A DNA stretch of 64,000 nt, taken from Solihabitans fulvus. GTDB lineage: Bacteria > Actinomycetota > Actinomycetes > Mycobacteriales > Pseudonocardiaceae. Location: positions 1 through 64,000 of the forward strand of contig NZ_VUOB01000041.1 in the NCBI RefSeq assembly GCF_008386585.1. The letters run 5' to 3'. Position 1 is the first letter of the stretch. The number at the start of each line of letters is the position of its first letter. The notes under the pieces were generated by a model that ran no database searches, was not told where the DNA came from, and was given only the letters and a program-made list of their open reading frames with translations. This document shows positions 8,430 to 17,183 of this stretch, piece by piece. Both the position numbers and the translations under genes were made by a program.

Positions 8430-9650
8430 TTGCTCTGGTACATCGTTGGGGTCGTGCTCTTCGCGTTGGGCATCGCGGTGTCCATCGCCCTGCACGAGTT
8501 CGGTCACCTGCTGACGGCCAAGGCCTTCGGCATGAAGGTCACCAGGTACTTCATCGGCTTCGGGCCGAAACTGTTCTCCTTCCGCAAGGGCGAGACTGAG
8601 TACGGGCTCAAGCTGATCCCGGCGGGCGGCTTCTGCGAGATCGTCGGCATGACCGCGCTGGAGGAGGTGCCCAAGGCCGACGCGCCGAGGGCCTTCTACG
8701 CGCAGAAGACGTGGAAGCGCGTCATCGTGCTGGCCGCTGGCTCGATCACGCACTTCATCGTCGGGTTCCTGATCCTGCTCATCGCCGCCGTGTCGACGGG
8801 CCTGCCCACCGTCAAACCGGTGGTCGGCTCGCTGAGCTGCGCGAACGCCAGGCAGGACCCGAAGACGCTGGTGGACTACACGCCGTGCACGCCGGACGTG
8901 CCGGCGCCGGCCCAGGCCGCCGGACTCCGACCCAATGACCTGATCGTGGCTGTCGGTGGCAAGAACACCGCCACCTGGCAGGACGCGGTCGACGCGATCC
9001 AGCACTCGCGAGGCAAGACGCCCATCACGATCGAGCGGGCCGGGACGCAGCAGACGCTCACCGTCGACGTGGCCACCGTGCAGCGCGTCAGCCCCGATGC
9101 CAAGCAGGGCCAGGACAACCCGCTGCACGAGGCGGGCGCGATCGGCATGAAGCCGGCGAACAACCTGCGCTACACCGTCGGGCAGGCGTTCCCGCAGGCG
9201 GTCAGCTTCACCGGGATGATGTTCAGCAACACCTGGGAGGGCCTCAAGAAGCTGCCGGCGAAGCTGCCGGCCGTGGTGAAGGCCATCATGGGCGACAAGC
9301 AGGACCCGGACCGGCCGGTCAGTGTCGTCGGCGCGAGCCGGATCGGCGGCGAGGCCGCGCAGGCGGGCATCTGGTGGCTGTTCCTGTTGCTGCTGGCCAG
9401 CCTCAACTTCTTCGTCGGTGTGTTCAACCTCCTGCCGCTGCTGCCGCTTGACGGCGGTCACATCGCGGTCAACCTCTACGAACGGGTGCGAGACTGGTTG
9501 CGCAAGCTGCGCGGCCGGCCGGCCGGCGCACCCGTCGACTACACCAGGCTGCTGCCGCTGACCTACGTGGTGATCTTCCTCGGCGGCGCGATGGTGCTGC
9601 TCACGGTGACCGCCGACATCGTCAACCCGATCACGCTGAGCGGCCAGTGA
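8430..9650 (+). CDS. rip1: site-2 intramembrane metalloprotease (Rip1/RseP family)
   Basis: This 406-residue zinc protease cleaves membrane proteins within the bilayer. It has the HEFGH motif at residues 22-26 in the first membrane helix, a PDZ domain at about residues 145-225 (APAQAAGLRPNDLIVAVGG), and the second metal site LLPLLPLDGGH near residue 340 in a later helix. In mycobacteria the dxr-rip1-ispG order is the same, and Rip1 there degrades several anti-sigma factors. The TTG at 8430 is chosen because GGAAAGGGA precedes it and because it gives the usual short N-terminus before the first helix. It starts two bases after dxr ends, implying translational coupling. Confidence 0.95.
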   Translation: MLWYIVGVVLFALGIAVSIALHEFGHLLTAKAFGMKVTRYFIGFGPKLFSFRKGETEYGLKLIPAGGFCEIVGMTALEEVPKADAPRAFYAQKTWKRVIVLAAGSITHFIVGFLILLIAAVSTGLPTVKPVVGSLSCANARQDPKTLVDYTPCTPDVPAPAQAAGLRPNDLIVAVGGKNTATWQDAVDAIQHSRGKTPITIERAGTQQTLTVDVATVQRVSPDAKQGQDNPLHEAGAIGMKPANNLRYTVGQAFPQAVSFTGMMFSNTWEGLKKLPAKLPAVVKAIMGDKQDPDRPVSVVGASRIGGEAAQAGIWWLFLLLLASLNFFVGVFNLLPLLPLDGGHIAVNLYERVRDWLRKLRGRPAGAPVDYTRLLPLTYVVIFLGGAMVLLTVTADIVNPITLSGQ

Positions 9651-9681
9651 TGGTTCGCCAGTCAGGAAAGGTGCAGTTTTC

Positions 9682-10845
9682 ATGAGCGTCGATGGCGTGA
9701 TGCTGGGGATGCCGGCGCTGCCGCCCCCCGTGCTGTCCGAGCGCCGCAAGACCCGGCAGCTCCAGGTCGGCGCCGTCGGCGTCGGCAGCGAGTTCCCGGT
9801 TTCGGTCCAGTCGATGACCACCACGGTCACGGCGGACGTCAACGCGACGCTCCAGCAGATCGCCGAGCTGACCGCGTCGGGCTGCGACATCGTGCGAGTG
9901 GCCTGCCCGACCCAGGACGACGCGGACGCCCTGGCGACGATCGCCCGCAAGTCGCAGATCCCGGTGATCGCGGACATCCACTTCCAGCCCAAGTACGTGT
10001 TCGCCGCGATCGAGGCGGGCTGCGCCGCGGTTCGGGTGAACCCTGGCAACATCAAGAAGTTCGACGACAAGGTCAAGGAGATCGCCGCGGCGGCCCGCGA
10101 CCACGGGACGCCGATCCGGATCGGCGTCAACGCGGGTTCGCTCGACCCGCGCCTGCTGGAGAAGTACGGCAAGGCGACGCCGGAGGCGCTGGTGGAGTCG
10201 GCGCTCTGGGAGGCGTCGCTGTTCGCCGAGCATGACTTCCACGACATCAAGATCTCGGTCAAGCACAACGACCCCGTCGTGATGGTGCGGGCCTACGAGC
10301 TGCTCGCGGAGTCCTGCGACTACCCGCTGCACCTCGGTGTCACCGAGGCTGGGCCCGCGTTCCAGGGCACGATCAAGTCGGCCGTCGCGTTCGGCGCGCT
10401 GCTGCGCCAGGGCATCGGCGACACGATCCGCGTCTCGCTGTCCGCGCCGCCGGTCGAGGAGGTCAAGGTCGGCACGCAGATCCTCCAGTCGCTGAACCTG
10501 CGGCCCCGCAAGCTCGAGATCGTGTCCTGCCCGTCCTGCGGGCGGGCGCAGGTGGACGTCTACACGCTCGCCGAGCAGGTCACCTCGGGCCTTGAGGGCA
10601 TGGAGGTGCCGCTGCGCGTCGCCGTGATGGGCTGCGTCGTTAACGGGCCGGGCGAGGCGCGGGAGGCCGATCTCGGCGTCGCCTCCGGCAACGGCAAGGG
10701 GCAGATCTTCGTCAAGGGCAAGGTGATCAAGACCGTGCCGGAGCACCAGATCGTGGAAACCCTGATCGAGGAGGCCATGCGCATTGCCGAGGAGATGGGC
10801 GAGCAAGCCGAGTCGGCCGGCAGCCCGGTGGTCACGGTCTCCTGA
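9682..10845 (+). CDS. ispG: 4-hydroxy-3-methylbut-2-en-1-yl diphosphate synthase
   Basis: IspG (GcpE) is the [4Fe-4S] enzyme that converts MEcPP to HMBPP, the penultimate MEP-pathway step. The 387-residue protein shows the TIM-barrel part (SVQSMTTTVTADVNAT, DIVRVACPTQDD, ADIHFQP, RVNPGNI). It also has the C-terminal cluster cysteines in VSCPSCGR and GCVVNGPGEA. It lacks the middle insertion of plant and chlamydial forms, as expected for this lineage. ATG 9682 follows a GGAAAGG ribosome-binding site. It is the third gene of the dxr-rip-ispG unit and is followed by a hairpin. Confidence 0.97.
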   Translation: MSVDGVMLGMPALPPPVLSERRKTRQLQVGAVGVGSEFPVSVQSMTTTVTADVNATLQQIAELTASGCDIVRVACPTQDDADALATIARKSQIPVIADIHFQPKYVFAAIEAGCAAVRVNPGNIKKFDDKVKEIAAAARDHGTPIRIGVNAGSLDPRLLEKYGKATPEALVESALWEASLFAEHDFHDIKISVKHNDPVVMVRAYELLAESCDYPLHLGVTEAGPAFQGTIKSAVAFGALLRQGIGDTIRVSLSAPPVEEVKVGTQILQSLNLRPRKLEIVSCPSCGRAQVDVYTLAEQVTSGLEGMEVPLRVAVMGCVVNGPGEAREADLGVASGNGKGQIFVKGKVIKTVPEHQIVETLIEEAMRIAEEMGEQAESAGSPVVTVS

Positions 10846-10852
10846 CGGTCCT

Positions 10853-10885
10853 GGGCCGAGCGGGCGTATCCCGCGCGCTCGGCCC
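10853..10885. terminator. hairpin terminator after ispG
   Basis: Ten-base arms GGGCCGAGCG (10853-10862) and CGCTCGGCCC (10876-10885) pair around a 13-base loop just after the ispG stop. No T-tract is seen. Confidence 0.65.
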
Positions 10886-10908
10886 CGTGTGTCTGGCACG
10901 CTGGACGC

Positions 10909-11763
10909 GTGTTGAGGCTCGCCGGCGCGCGGCTGCTCGACGAACGGGATCTCCCAGGAGTGCTGGGAGTGCTCGACGGTGACCCGGTCACTGCCTGCAT
11001 GGTGGCGGCCAGGGTGGAGGTCGCGGGGCTGGACCCGTGGCGGCTCGGCGGCGAGGTGTGGGCGTGTGACCACCGATCCGTGCGCGGCGGCCGACTCGAC
11101 GGGCTCTGTTACGCCGGCCCGAACCTGATCCCGCTGCGCGGCAACAGTTCCGCGCTGCGCTGTTTCGCGGACCGGGCGCGGCGGCGCGGGCGGATGTGCT
11201 CCTCGCTGGTCGGTCCCGCCGAGCAGGTGTTGGGGCTGTGGCAGGAGTTGGAGCCCGACTGGGGTCCGGCCCGCGAGGTGCGCGCGGACCAGCCGCTGAT
11301 GGCGATGGCCCGCCCACCGGCCATCCCGCTCGACCCGCTGGTCCGGCCGGTGCGGCCCGACGAGCTGGACCGCTACCTGCCGGCGGCGATCGCGATGTTC
11401 ACCGAGGAGGTCGGCGTCGACCCCCGCGCGGAGGACGGCGGCGCGAGCTACCGGGCCAGGGTCGCCGAGCTGATCGCCGGCGGCAGGGCGTTCGCGCGGT
11501 TCGAGGGCGGCGAGGTCGTGTTCAAGGCCGAGATCGGTGCATTGTCGACCAAGGTCGGCCAGATCCAGGGCGTGTGGGTGCATCCGGACCGGCGCGGCCA
11601 GGGGCTCGGCGCCGCCGGCACGGCGAGCGTCGCGGACCGGTTGGTCCGGAGCATGGGGCGCACCGCGAGCCTGTATGTCAACGGCTACAACGCGGTGGCC
11701 CGCGCGGCCTACGACCGGATCGGCTTCACCCAGGTCGGCCAGTACGCGACCGTCCTGTTCTGA
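10909..11763 (+). CDS. DUF4081/GNAT-family N-acetyltransferase
   Basis: The 284-residue protein has an N-terminal half of the DUF4081 type (residues 1-110, CYAGPNLIPLRGN) and a C-terminal GNAT domain. The acetyl-CoA pyrophosphate loop reads VWVHPDRRGQGLGAAG, and the terminal YNAVARAAYDRIGF segment is typical. It is the counterpart of the acetyltransferase that follows gcpE in mycobacteria. Substrate is unknown. GTG 10909 lies 24 bases after the ispG terminator, and a ribosome-binding site is not obvious. Confidence 0.9.
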   Translation: MLRLAGARLLDERDLPGVLGVLDGDPVTACMVAARVEVAGLDPWRLGGEVWACDHRSVRGGRLDGLCYAGPNLIPLRGNSSALRCFADRARRRGRMCSSLVGPAEQVLGLWQELEPDWGPAREVRADQPLMAMARPPAIPLDPLVRPVRPDELDRYLPAAIAMFTEEVGVDPRAEDGGASYRARVAELIAGGRAFARFEGGEVVFKAEIGALSTKVGQIQGVWVHPDRRGQGLGAAGTASVADRLVRSMGRTASLYVNGYNAVARAAYDRIGFTQVGQYATVLF

Positions 11764-11833
11764 TCCTGTCCCGGATGTCGCGAAATGCGTCCTTCGTGAC
11801 ACGGCTGTCGGGGCGCACGGGCATACTGCGGTC

Positions 11834-13660
11834 GTGCGGCAACAAGTGGATCGACGGCGGCTCCTGCCCGGCGCGCTGCTCGCGCTCCTGCTGGTGCTCC
11901 CGGTCGCCGGATGCGGGCTGTTCCAGTCGAAGCCGAGCGCCGAGGACGTGACCAAGGACTTCCTCGGCAAACTCGCGAGCGGGGACACCCAGGCCACCGC
12001 AGGGCTCACCGACGACGCGAACTCGGCCAAGGCGCTGCTGGACTCCGTGCGCGGCGCGCTCAAGCCTGCCGGCATGACGACCACCGTCGACCAGGTCAGG
12101 GACGCCTCCGGCGACTCGAAGTCGGCGGAGGCCAGCGTCACGCTGAACTGGGATCTCGGGCACAAGCGGATCTGGACCTACCAGAGCAAGGTCGAGCTGC
12201 GGAAGGACTCCGACGACTGGAAGGTGCACTGGGCGCCCACCGTCGTGCACCCCAAGCTCGCCGCGCAGCAGACCATCGCGCTGCGCGAGACCCCGGCCGA
12301 TCTCGCGCCCGTGCTCGACCGGGACGGCGCGCCGCTGCTGTCCCCGGAGAAGGTCATCTCCGTGACGGTCGACCCGAAGACGGCCGGCGACCTCACCGCG
12401 GCGAGCACCGCGCTGGCCGCCGCGCTGGTGCGCTTCGACAACACCATCACCCCGCAGTCGATCACCGACGCGATCGCGAAGGCCCCCACCGCGCCCTACA
12501 CCGTGGTGTCGCTGCGCGACTCGGACTACCAGCAGGTCAAGGCCGCGATCTACGACCTGCCAGGGGTGAGCTTCCCCACCCAGACCCGGTTGTTGGCTCC
12601 GGACAAGAACTTCGGCTCGCAGATCCTGCCGGCCATCCGCAAGTCCGTCGACGACCAGATCGCCGGCCTGGCCGGGTGGCGGGTCGTCAGCGTCAACGCG
12701 ACCGGCGGCGAGGTCAACACGCTGTTCACCAAGGCGCCGGAGCCCGCGCAGGCCGTGCACACGACGCTGGGCAAGGGCATCCAGATCGCGGCGCAGGAGG
12801 CCGTCGGGCCGGTGCCGCAGGCGGCCGTGCTGGTCGCCATGCAGCCGTCCACCGGCGAGGTCCTCGCGGTGGCGCAGAACGCGCCGGCCGACGCGCAGGG
12901 GCCGATTGCGCTGTCCGGCAACTTCCCGCCCGGCTCCACCTTCAAGATCGTGACGGCCGCCGCCGGCATGGCGTCGGGCACGGCGCCCGCCGATAGCCCG
13001 CAGCCCTGCCCAGGCAAGACCGTCATCGACGGCAAGCGCGTGGTGCCCAACGACCACGAGTTCGACAAGGGCACCATCCCGCTGCACTCGGCGTTCGCCT
13101 TCTCCTGCAACACGACCTTCGCGCAGGTGGCCGCCGCGCTGCCGGCCGACGCGCTGACCACGACGGCCCGCCAGCTCGGTCTCGGCGTCGACTTCGAGCT
13201 GCCGGCGATCACCACCGTGACCGGCTCGGTCCCGCCGGCCACCGACATCGTCGAGCGCGCCGAGGACGGCTTCGGCCAGGGCAAGGTGGTGGCCAGCCCG
13301 TTCGGCATGGCGCTGGTCGCGTCCAGCGTCGCCAAGGGCTCGATGCCGACGCCGACGCTGCTGCGCGGCGTGCAGACCAAGGTGAAGGACGCGCCGAGCC
13401 AGCCGCTGGCGCCCGAGGTGCTCACCCCGCTGCGGGACATGATGCGCGAGGTGGTGACCTCGGGCACCGCCGGCCAGCTCAAGGACATCGCCGACGTGCG
13501 CGGCAAGACCGGCACCGCGCAGTTCGGCGACGGCGTGAACTCGCACGGCTGGTTCGTCGGCTACCGGGGTGACCTCGCGTTCGCCGTGCTGATCCTCGGC
13601 GCGAACAGCTCGGTCCCGGCCGTCGACGTGACGGGAAAGTTCCTGCGGGCGCTCGGTTAA
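11834..13660 (+). CDS. penicillin-binding lipoprotein (class B transpeptidase, NTF2-like N-terminal domain)
   Basis: This 608-residue DD-transpeptidase cross-links peptidoglycan on the outer face of the membrane. It begins with a lipoprotein signal (LPVAGC lipobox near residue 26) and has an NTF2-like MecA-N domain (about residues 35-140) and a dimerisation domain. The transpeptidase domain carries all three catalytic motifs: S368-TFK, S424-CN and K558-TG. It corresponds to the PBP lipoprotein located between gcpE and map in mycobacteria. GTG 11834 gives a standard signal peptide; the longer open frame upstream overlaps the acetyltransferase gene in another frame. Confidence 0.93.
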   Translation: MRQQVDRRRLLPGALLALLLVLPVAGCGLFQSKPSAEDVTKDFLGKLASGDTQATAGLTDDANSAKALLDSVRGALKPAGMTTTVDQVRDASGDSKSAEASVTLNWDLGHKRIWTYQSKVELRKDSDDWKVHWAPTVVHPKLAAQQTIALRETPADLAPVLDRDGAPLLSPEKVISVTVDPKTAGDLTAASTALAAALVRFDNTITPQSITDAIAKAPTAPYTVVSLRDSDYQQVKAAIYDLPGVSFPTQTRLLAPDKNFGSQILPAIRKSVDDQIAGLAGWRVVSVNATGGEVNTLFTKAPEPAQAVHTTLGKGIQIAAQEAVGPVPQAAVLVAMQPSTGEVLAVAQNAPADAQGPIALSGNFPPGSTFKIVTAAAGMASGTAPADSPQPCPGKTVIDGKRVVPNDHEFDKGTIPLHSAFAFSCNTTFAQVAAALPADALTTTARQLGLGVDFELPAITTVTGSVPPATDIVERAEDGFGQGKVVASPFGMALVASSVAKGSMPTPTLLRGVQTKVKDAPSQPLAPEVLTPLRDMMREVVTSGTAGQLKDIADVRGKTGTAQFGDGVNSHGWFVGYRGDLAFAVLILGANSSVPAVDVTGKFLRALG

Positions 13661-13708
13661 GTGCTGGTGCCGTACATACGTCCAGTCGGCGCGTCGTAAT
13701 GTGGTGCC

Positions 13709-14566
13709 ATGCCCGTGCGCGCCGCGTTGACCCCAGGTGAGCAGTCCCCGAGGCGGCCCGTGCCGTCCGCCGTCGCCCGTCCCGAGTACGTGGACAAGCC
13801 GGCGCCGCAGCGCAACACGGACCCGTGGGTGCAGCCGCCCGAGGTGATCGAGGCGATGCGCGTCGCGGGGCGGATCGCCGCGCAGGCGCTCCAGGAGGCC
13901 GGGAAGGTGATCACCCCCGGCGTGACCACCGACGAGATCGACGCCGTCGTGCACGAGTTCCTGTGCGACAACAACGCGTATCCGTCGACGCTGGGCTACC
14001 GGAACTTCCCGAAGTCCTGCTGCACCTCGCTGAACGAGGTCGTCTGCCACGGCATCCCGGACTCGACGGTGGTCGAGGACGGCGACATCGTGAACGTGGA
14101 CGTGACGGCCTACATTGGCGGCGTGCACGGCGACAACAACGCGACCTTCCTGGCGGGCGAGGTCAGCGAGGAGGCCAGGCTGCTGGTCGAGCGCACGCAC
14201 GAGGCGACCATGCGGGCCATCAAGGCGGTCAAGCCGGGCCGGCAGCTCAACGTGGTCGGCAGGGTGATCGAGGCGTACGCGAAGCGGTTCGGCTACGGCG
14301 TGGTGCGCGACTTCACCGGGCACGGCATCGGCCGCACCTTCCACAGCGGGCTGGTGGTGCTGCACTACGACGAGCCGAACGTGGCCGTCACCCTCGAACC
14401 GGGCATGACCTTCACCATCGAGCCGATGATCACGCTGGGCACTATCGACTACGACCTGTGGTCGGACGGCTGGACCGTCACCACCAAGGACAAGAAGTGG
14501 ACCGCCCAGTTCGAGCACACCCTGGTGGTCACCGAGGACGGCGCTGAGATCCTCACGCTCGCGTGA
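13709..14566 (+). CDS. map: methionine aminopeptidase, type I
   Basis: The 285-residue protein removes N-terminal Met from nascent proteins. Metal ligands are visible in NVDVTAYIGGVHGDNNAT (two Asp), GHGIGRTFH (His), FTIEPM (Glu) and FEHTLVV (Glu). An N-terminal extension of about 40 residues before the catalytic core matches the longer actinobacterial MapB form rather than short MapA. ATG 13709 is 48 bases after the PBP stop. The TGA at 14564-14566 overlaps a GTG that begins a duplicated 77-bp cassette leading to cobQ. Confidence 0.96.
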   Translation: MPVRAALTPGEQSPRRPVPSAVARPEYVDKPAPQRNTDPWVQPPEVIEAMRVAGRIAAQALQEAGKVITPGVTTDEIDAVVHEFLCDNNAYPSTLGYRNFPKSCCTSLNEVVCHGIPDSTVVEDGDIVNVDVTAYIGGVHGDNNATFLAGEVSEEARLLVERTHEATMRAIKAVKPGRQLNVVGRVIEAYAKRFGYGVVRDFTGHGIGRTFHSGLVVLHYDEPNVAVTLEPGMTFTIEPMITLGTIDYDLWSDGWTVTTKDKKWTAQFEHTLVVTEDGAEILTLA

Positions 14567-14716
14567 GTGAGCTTGCGAGCTCAGCATTCAACACAGTAGC
14601 GGCGCGAACGCGCGCGACGAGCGTCAGCGAGGAGCGCTCGTGAGTGAGCTTGCGAGCTCAGCATTCAACACAGTAGCGGCGCGAACGCGCGCGACGAGCG
14701 TCAGCGAGGAGCGCTC
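14563..14716 (+). repeat. two exact tandem copies of a 77-bp translational-coupling cassette
   Basis: Two identical 77-bp units (14563-14639 and 14640-14716) lie between map and cobQ. Each unit begins with a GTGA that overlaps the stop of the reading frame before it and encodes a 26-codon peptide (starting VSELASSAFNTVAAR). Each ends with GAGGAG placed 5-6 bases before the next GTGA. The chain is map stop/ORF1 start, ORF1 stop/ORF2 start, ORF2 stop/cobQ start. The unit therefore supplies both stop-start overlap and a Shine-Dalgarno, and copy number can change without breaking coupling. GAGCT-TGCG-AGCTC inside the unit can form a small hairpin. Whether the 26-residue peptides matter is unknown. 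Confidence 0.9.
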
Positions 14717-16252
14717 GTGAGCGGGGCCTTACTGGTCGCCGGGACGACGTCGGACGCCGGCAAGAGCGTCCTGGTCGCCGGGCTGTGTCGGTGGCTTGCG
14801 CGGCGGGGCGTGCGGGTCGCGCCGTTCAAGGCGCAGAACATGTCCAACAACTCCGTGGTCACCATGGACGGCGGGGAGATCGGCCGCGCGCAGGCCGTGC
14901 AGGCGGCGGCGTGCGGGCTGCCGCCGAGCGTGCGGTTCAACCCGGTGCTGCTCAAGCCGGGCAGTGACCGCAGCTCCCAGGTGGTGGTGCTGGGCCGCGC
15001 GGTCGGCGAGGTCAGCGCGCAGTCCTACCGGGAGCGCAAGGCCGCGCTGCTGACCACCGTGCTGTCCACTCTGGACGGACTGCGGTCGGACTACGAGGCC
15101 GTGGTGTGCGAGGGCGCAGGCTCGCCAGCCGAGATCAACCTGCGGGCCAACGACATCGCCAACATGGGCCTGGCCAGGGCCGCCGGGCTGCCGGTGCTGG
15201 TGGTCGGCGACATCGACCGGGGCGGCGTGTTCGCGCACCTGTTCGGCACGCTCGCGCTGCTGGACGCGGCCGACCAGGCATTGGTCGCGGGGTTCGTGGT
15301 GAACAAGTTCCGGGGCGATCCCGCGTTGCTCGAACCCGGCCTCCGGCAGCTGCGCGCGCTGACCGGACGCCCGGTGCACGGGGTGCTGCCGTGGCGCGAG
15401 GAGCTGTGGCTGGACGCGGAGGACTCGCTGTCCTACGCGGCCGACGGCGTGATCGGCCGGCCCGCCCCGCCCGTCGGCGACCAGTGGCTGCGGGTCGCGG
15501 TGCTGCGGCTCCCGAGGATCTCCAACGCCACCGACGTCGAGGCGCTGGCCTGCGAGCCCGGCGTGTCGGTGCGGTTCGTCACCGAGCCGTCCCGGCTGGC
15601 CGACGCGGACCTGGTGGTGCTGCCCGGTTCCAAGGCGACCGTCGAGGACCTGGCCTGGCTGCGCCGCACCGGACTCGCCGACGCCGTGCTCGCGCACGCG
15701 CGGCAGGGGCTGCCCGTGTTGGGTGTCTGCGGCGGCTTCCAGATGTTGGCGCGGCGCATCGACGACGCCGTGGAGTCCCGCGCCGGCGGTGTCGACGGGC
15801 TGGGGCTGCTGGACCTCGACGTGGTGTTCGGGCAGGACAAGACGCTGGACCGGCCGGCCGGGTCCGCGTTCGGCGAGCCAGTGCACGGCTACGAGATCCA
15901 CCACGGCAGGGTCGCGCGGCGCGGCGACGAGCTGGCCGGGCTGGTGCGGCTGCCCGACGGCGAGGTCGAGGGTGCGCTGGCCGGGAACGTCGCCGGCACG
16001 CACTGGCACGGCCTGCTGGAGAACGACGCGTTCCGGCGCGGGTTCCTGCGCTGGGCCGCAAAGCTGGCCGGCCGGGACGGTTTCGCAGCCGCGCCGGACG
16101 TGTCCTTCGCGCTGGCCCGCGCGGCGCAGCTCGACCTGCTCGGCGACCTGGTCGCGGATCACCTGGACACGGACGCCGTGCTGCGGCTGCTGGCGGACGG
16201 CGCGCCCGCCGGGCTGCCGGTGCTGCCGCCCGGCGCGCCGCCGCTGGTCTGA
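14717..16252 (+). CDS. cobQ: cobyric acid synthase (glutamine-hydrolysing)
   Basis: CobQ amidates four carboxyls of adenosylcobyrinic a,c-diamide using Gln and ATP. The 511-residue protein has an N-terminal dethiobiotin-synthase-like ATPase domain (GTTSDAGKS, PFKAQNMSNNS, EGAGSPAEINL, DIDRGG). The C-terminal class I glutamine amidotransferase domain has the nucleophile Cys in VLGVCGGFQML and the His in GTHWHG. GTG 14717 overlaps the stop of the preceding 26-codon ORF, and its ribosome-binding site GAGGAG is supplied by the 77-bp repeat. No riboswitch is visible, unlike the two other B12 units in the window. Its 3' end overlaps the convergent EamA gene by 94 bases. Confidence 0.96.
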   Translation: MSGALLVAGTTSDAGKSVLVAGLCRWLARRGVRVAPFKAQNMSNNSVVTMDGGEIGRAQAVQAAACGLPPSVRFNPVLLKPGSDRSSQVVVLGRAVGEVSAQSYRERKAALLTTVLSTLDGLRSDYEAVVCEGAGSPAEINLRANDIANMGLARAAGLPVLVVGDIDRGGVFAHLFGTLALLDAADQALVAGFVVNKFRGDPALLEPGLRQLRALTGRPVHGVLPWREELWLDAEDSLSYAADGVIGRPAPPVGDQWLRVAVLRLPRISNATDVEALACEPGVSVRFVTEPSRLADADLVVLPGSKATVEDLAWLRRTGLADAVLAHARQGLPVLGVCGGFQMLARRIDDAVESRAGGVDGLGLLDLDVVFGQDKTLDRPAGSAFGEPVHGYEIHHGRVARRGDELAGLVRLPDGEVEGALAGNVAGTHWHGLLENDAFRRGFLRWAAKLAGRDGFAAAPDVSFALARAAQLDLLGDLVADHLDTDAVLRLLADGAPAGLPVLPPGAPPLV

Positions 16253-17109
16253 CCCTTCCTGCGGCGCAGCACCGTCGCGCCGACCCCGGCGATGACCAGC
16301 GCGGCGGCCGCGCAGCGCAGCGGGGTGAGCGGCTCGCCGAGCAGCAGCGCCGCCGAGCTCATGCCGACGATCGGGACCAGCAGGGAGAACGGCGCGACGG
16401 TGCTCGCGTCGTACTCGCGGAGCAGGAACCCCCACACGCCGAAGCCGAACAGGGTGGAGGCCAGCGCGACGTAGAGGATCGCGCCGACGCCGGGGAGGTT
16501 CAGCCCGGCGAGCGCGGCGAGGTCCCGGTCGGGGCCCTCGGTGAGCAGCGACAGCGCGAACAGCGGCAGCGTGGCGACCGCGCTGACCCACACCATGAAG
16601 CGGAACATGTCCGGCGGGCTCGCGCGCCGCAGCACGATGTTGGCCAGCCCCCAGCACCCTGCGGCGCCGACCACCAGGGCGAACGCCGAGGCCGGCGCGG
16701 TCAGCCCGCCGTCGACGGCGATCAGCCCGATGCCGGCCGCGGCCACCAGCATGCCGGCGACCTGGGCGCGGCGCGGGCGCTCGCGCAGCAGTACGGCGGC
16801 GAAGCCCGTGGTGAACACGGCCTGGCTCTGGAGCACCAGCGAGGACAGCCCGGCCGGCATGCCGGCGTGCATGCCGATGAACAGCAGGCCGAACTTGGCC
16901 ACGCCGAGGATCAGCCCGACGGCGATCACCCAGCGCCAGGCCACGCGGGGCGAGCCGACGAAGAACACGGCGGGCACGGCGGCGGCCAGGAACCGCAGCG
17001 CGGAGAACAGCAGCGGCGGGAAGTTGGCGAGGCCGATCTCGATGAAGACGAAGTTGACCCCCCAGACGGCGGCGACCAGGGCGGCGAGCGCGATGTGGCG
17101 AGGACTCAC
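16159..17109 (-). CDS. EamA/DMT-family transporter
   Basis: This membrane protein of about 316 residues has ten predicted helices in two EamA repeats (WGVNFVFIEIGLANFPPLLFSALRF and, in the second repeat, GCWGLANIVLRRA) plus an Ala/Ser-rich cytoplasmic tail. Members export or import small metabolites, often amino acids. It is divergent from a LysR gene, a pairing typical of RhtA/YddG-like exporters controlled by their neighbour. The start is uncertain: GTG 17109 gives VSPRHIALAA; a TTG at 17133 adds eight residues. The tail is encoded antisense to the end of cobQ. Confidence 0.88.
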   Translation of the reverse strand: MSPRHIALAALVAAVWGVNFVFIEIGLANFPPLLFSALRFLAAAVPAVFFVGSPRVAWRWVIAVGLILGVAKFGLLFIGMHAGMPAGLSSLVLQSQAVFTTGFAAVLLRERPRRAQVAGMLVAAAGIGLIAVDGGLTAPASAFALVVGAAGCWGLANIVLRRASPPDMFRFMVWVSAVATLPLFALSLLTEGPDRDLAALAGLNLPGVGAILYVALASTLFGFGVWGFLLREYDASTVAPFSLLVPIVGMSSAALLLGEPLTPLRCAAAALVIAGVGATVLRRRKGQTSGGAPGGSTGSPAGAPSASSRSTASVSR

Positions 17110-17150
17110 GGGGTCGAGTCTGCGCAGCGCCAACTGTTAAGCACCAGCAA

Positions 17151-17177
17151 ATTGTTCTGCACGGTTCGATTTACAAT
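17151..17177. promoter_or_regulatory. candidate LysR binding site in EamA/LysR intergenic region
   Basis: The 74-base intergenic region is AT-rich compared with its surroundings. It holds ATTGT (17151-17155) and ACAAT (17173-17177) as inverted half-sites. This is compatible with a LysR-type operator controlling the divergent transporter, but the spacing is longer than the classic T-N11-A box. Confidence 0.4.
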
Positions 17178-17183
17178 CGCTTC

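Noticed and set aside
11726..14587. Minus-strand open frame antisense to the PBP and map genes
   Set aside because: Both + strand genes have full catalytic motifs; the antisense frame is a His/Arg/Val-rich shadow.
14563..14716. Insertion-sequence ends or attachment sites
   Set aside because: The tandem 77-bp units lack terminal inverted repeats, a transposase or integrase, and target duplications. The coupling-cassette reading explains both ends.
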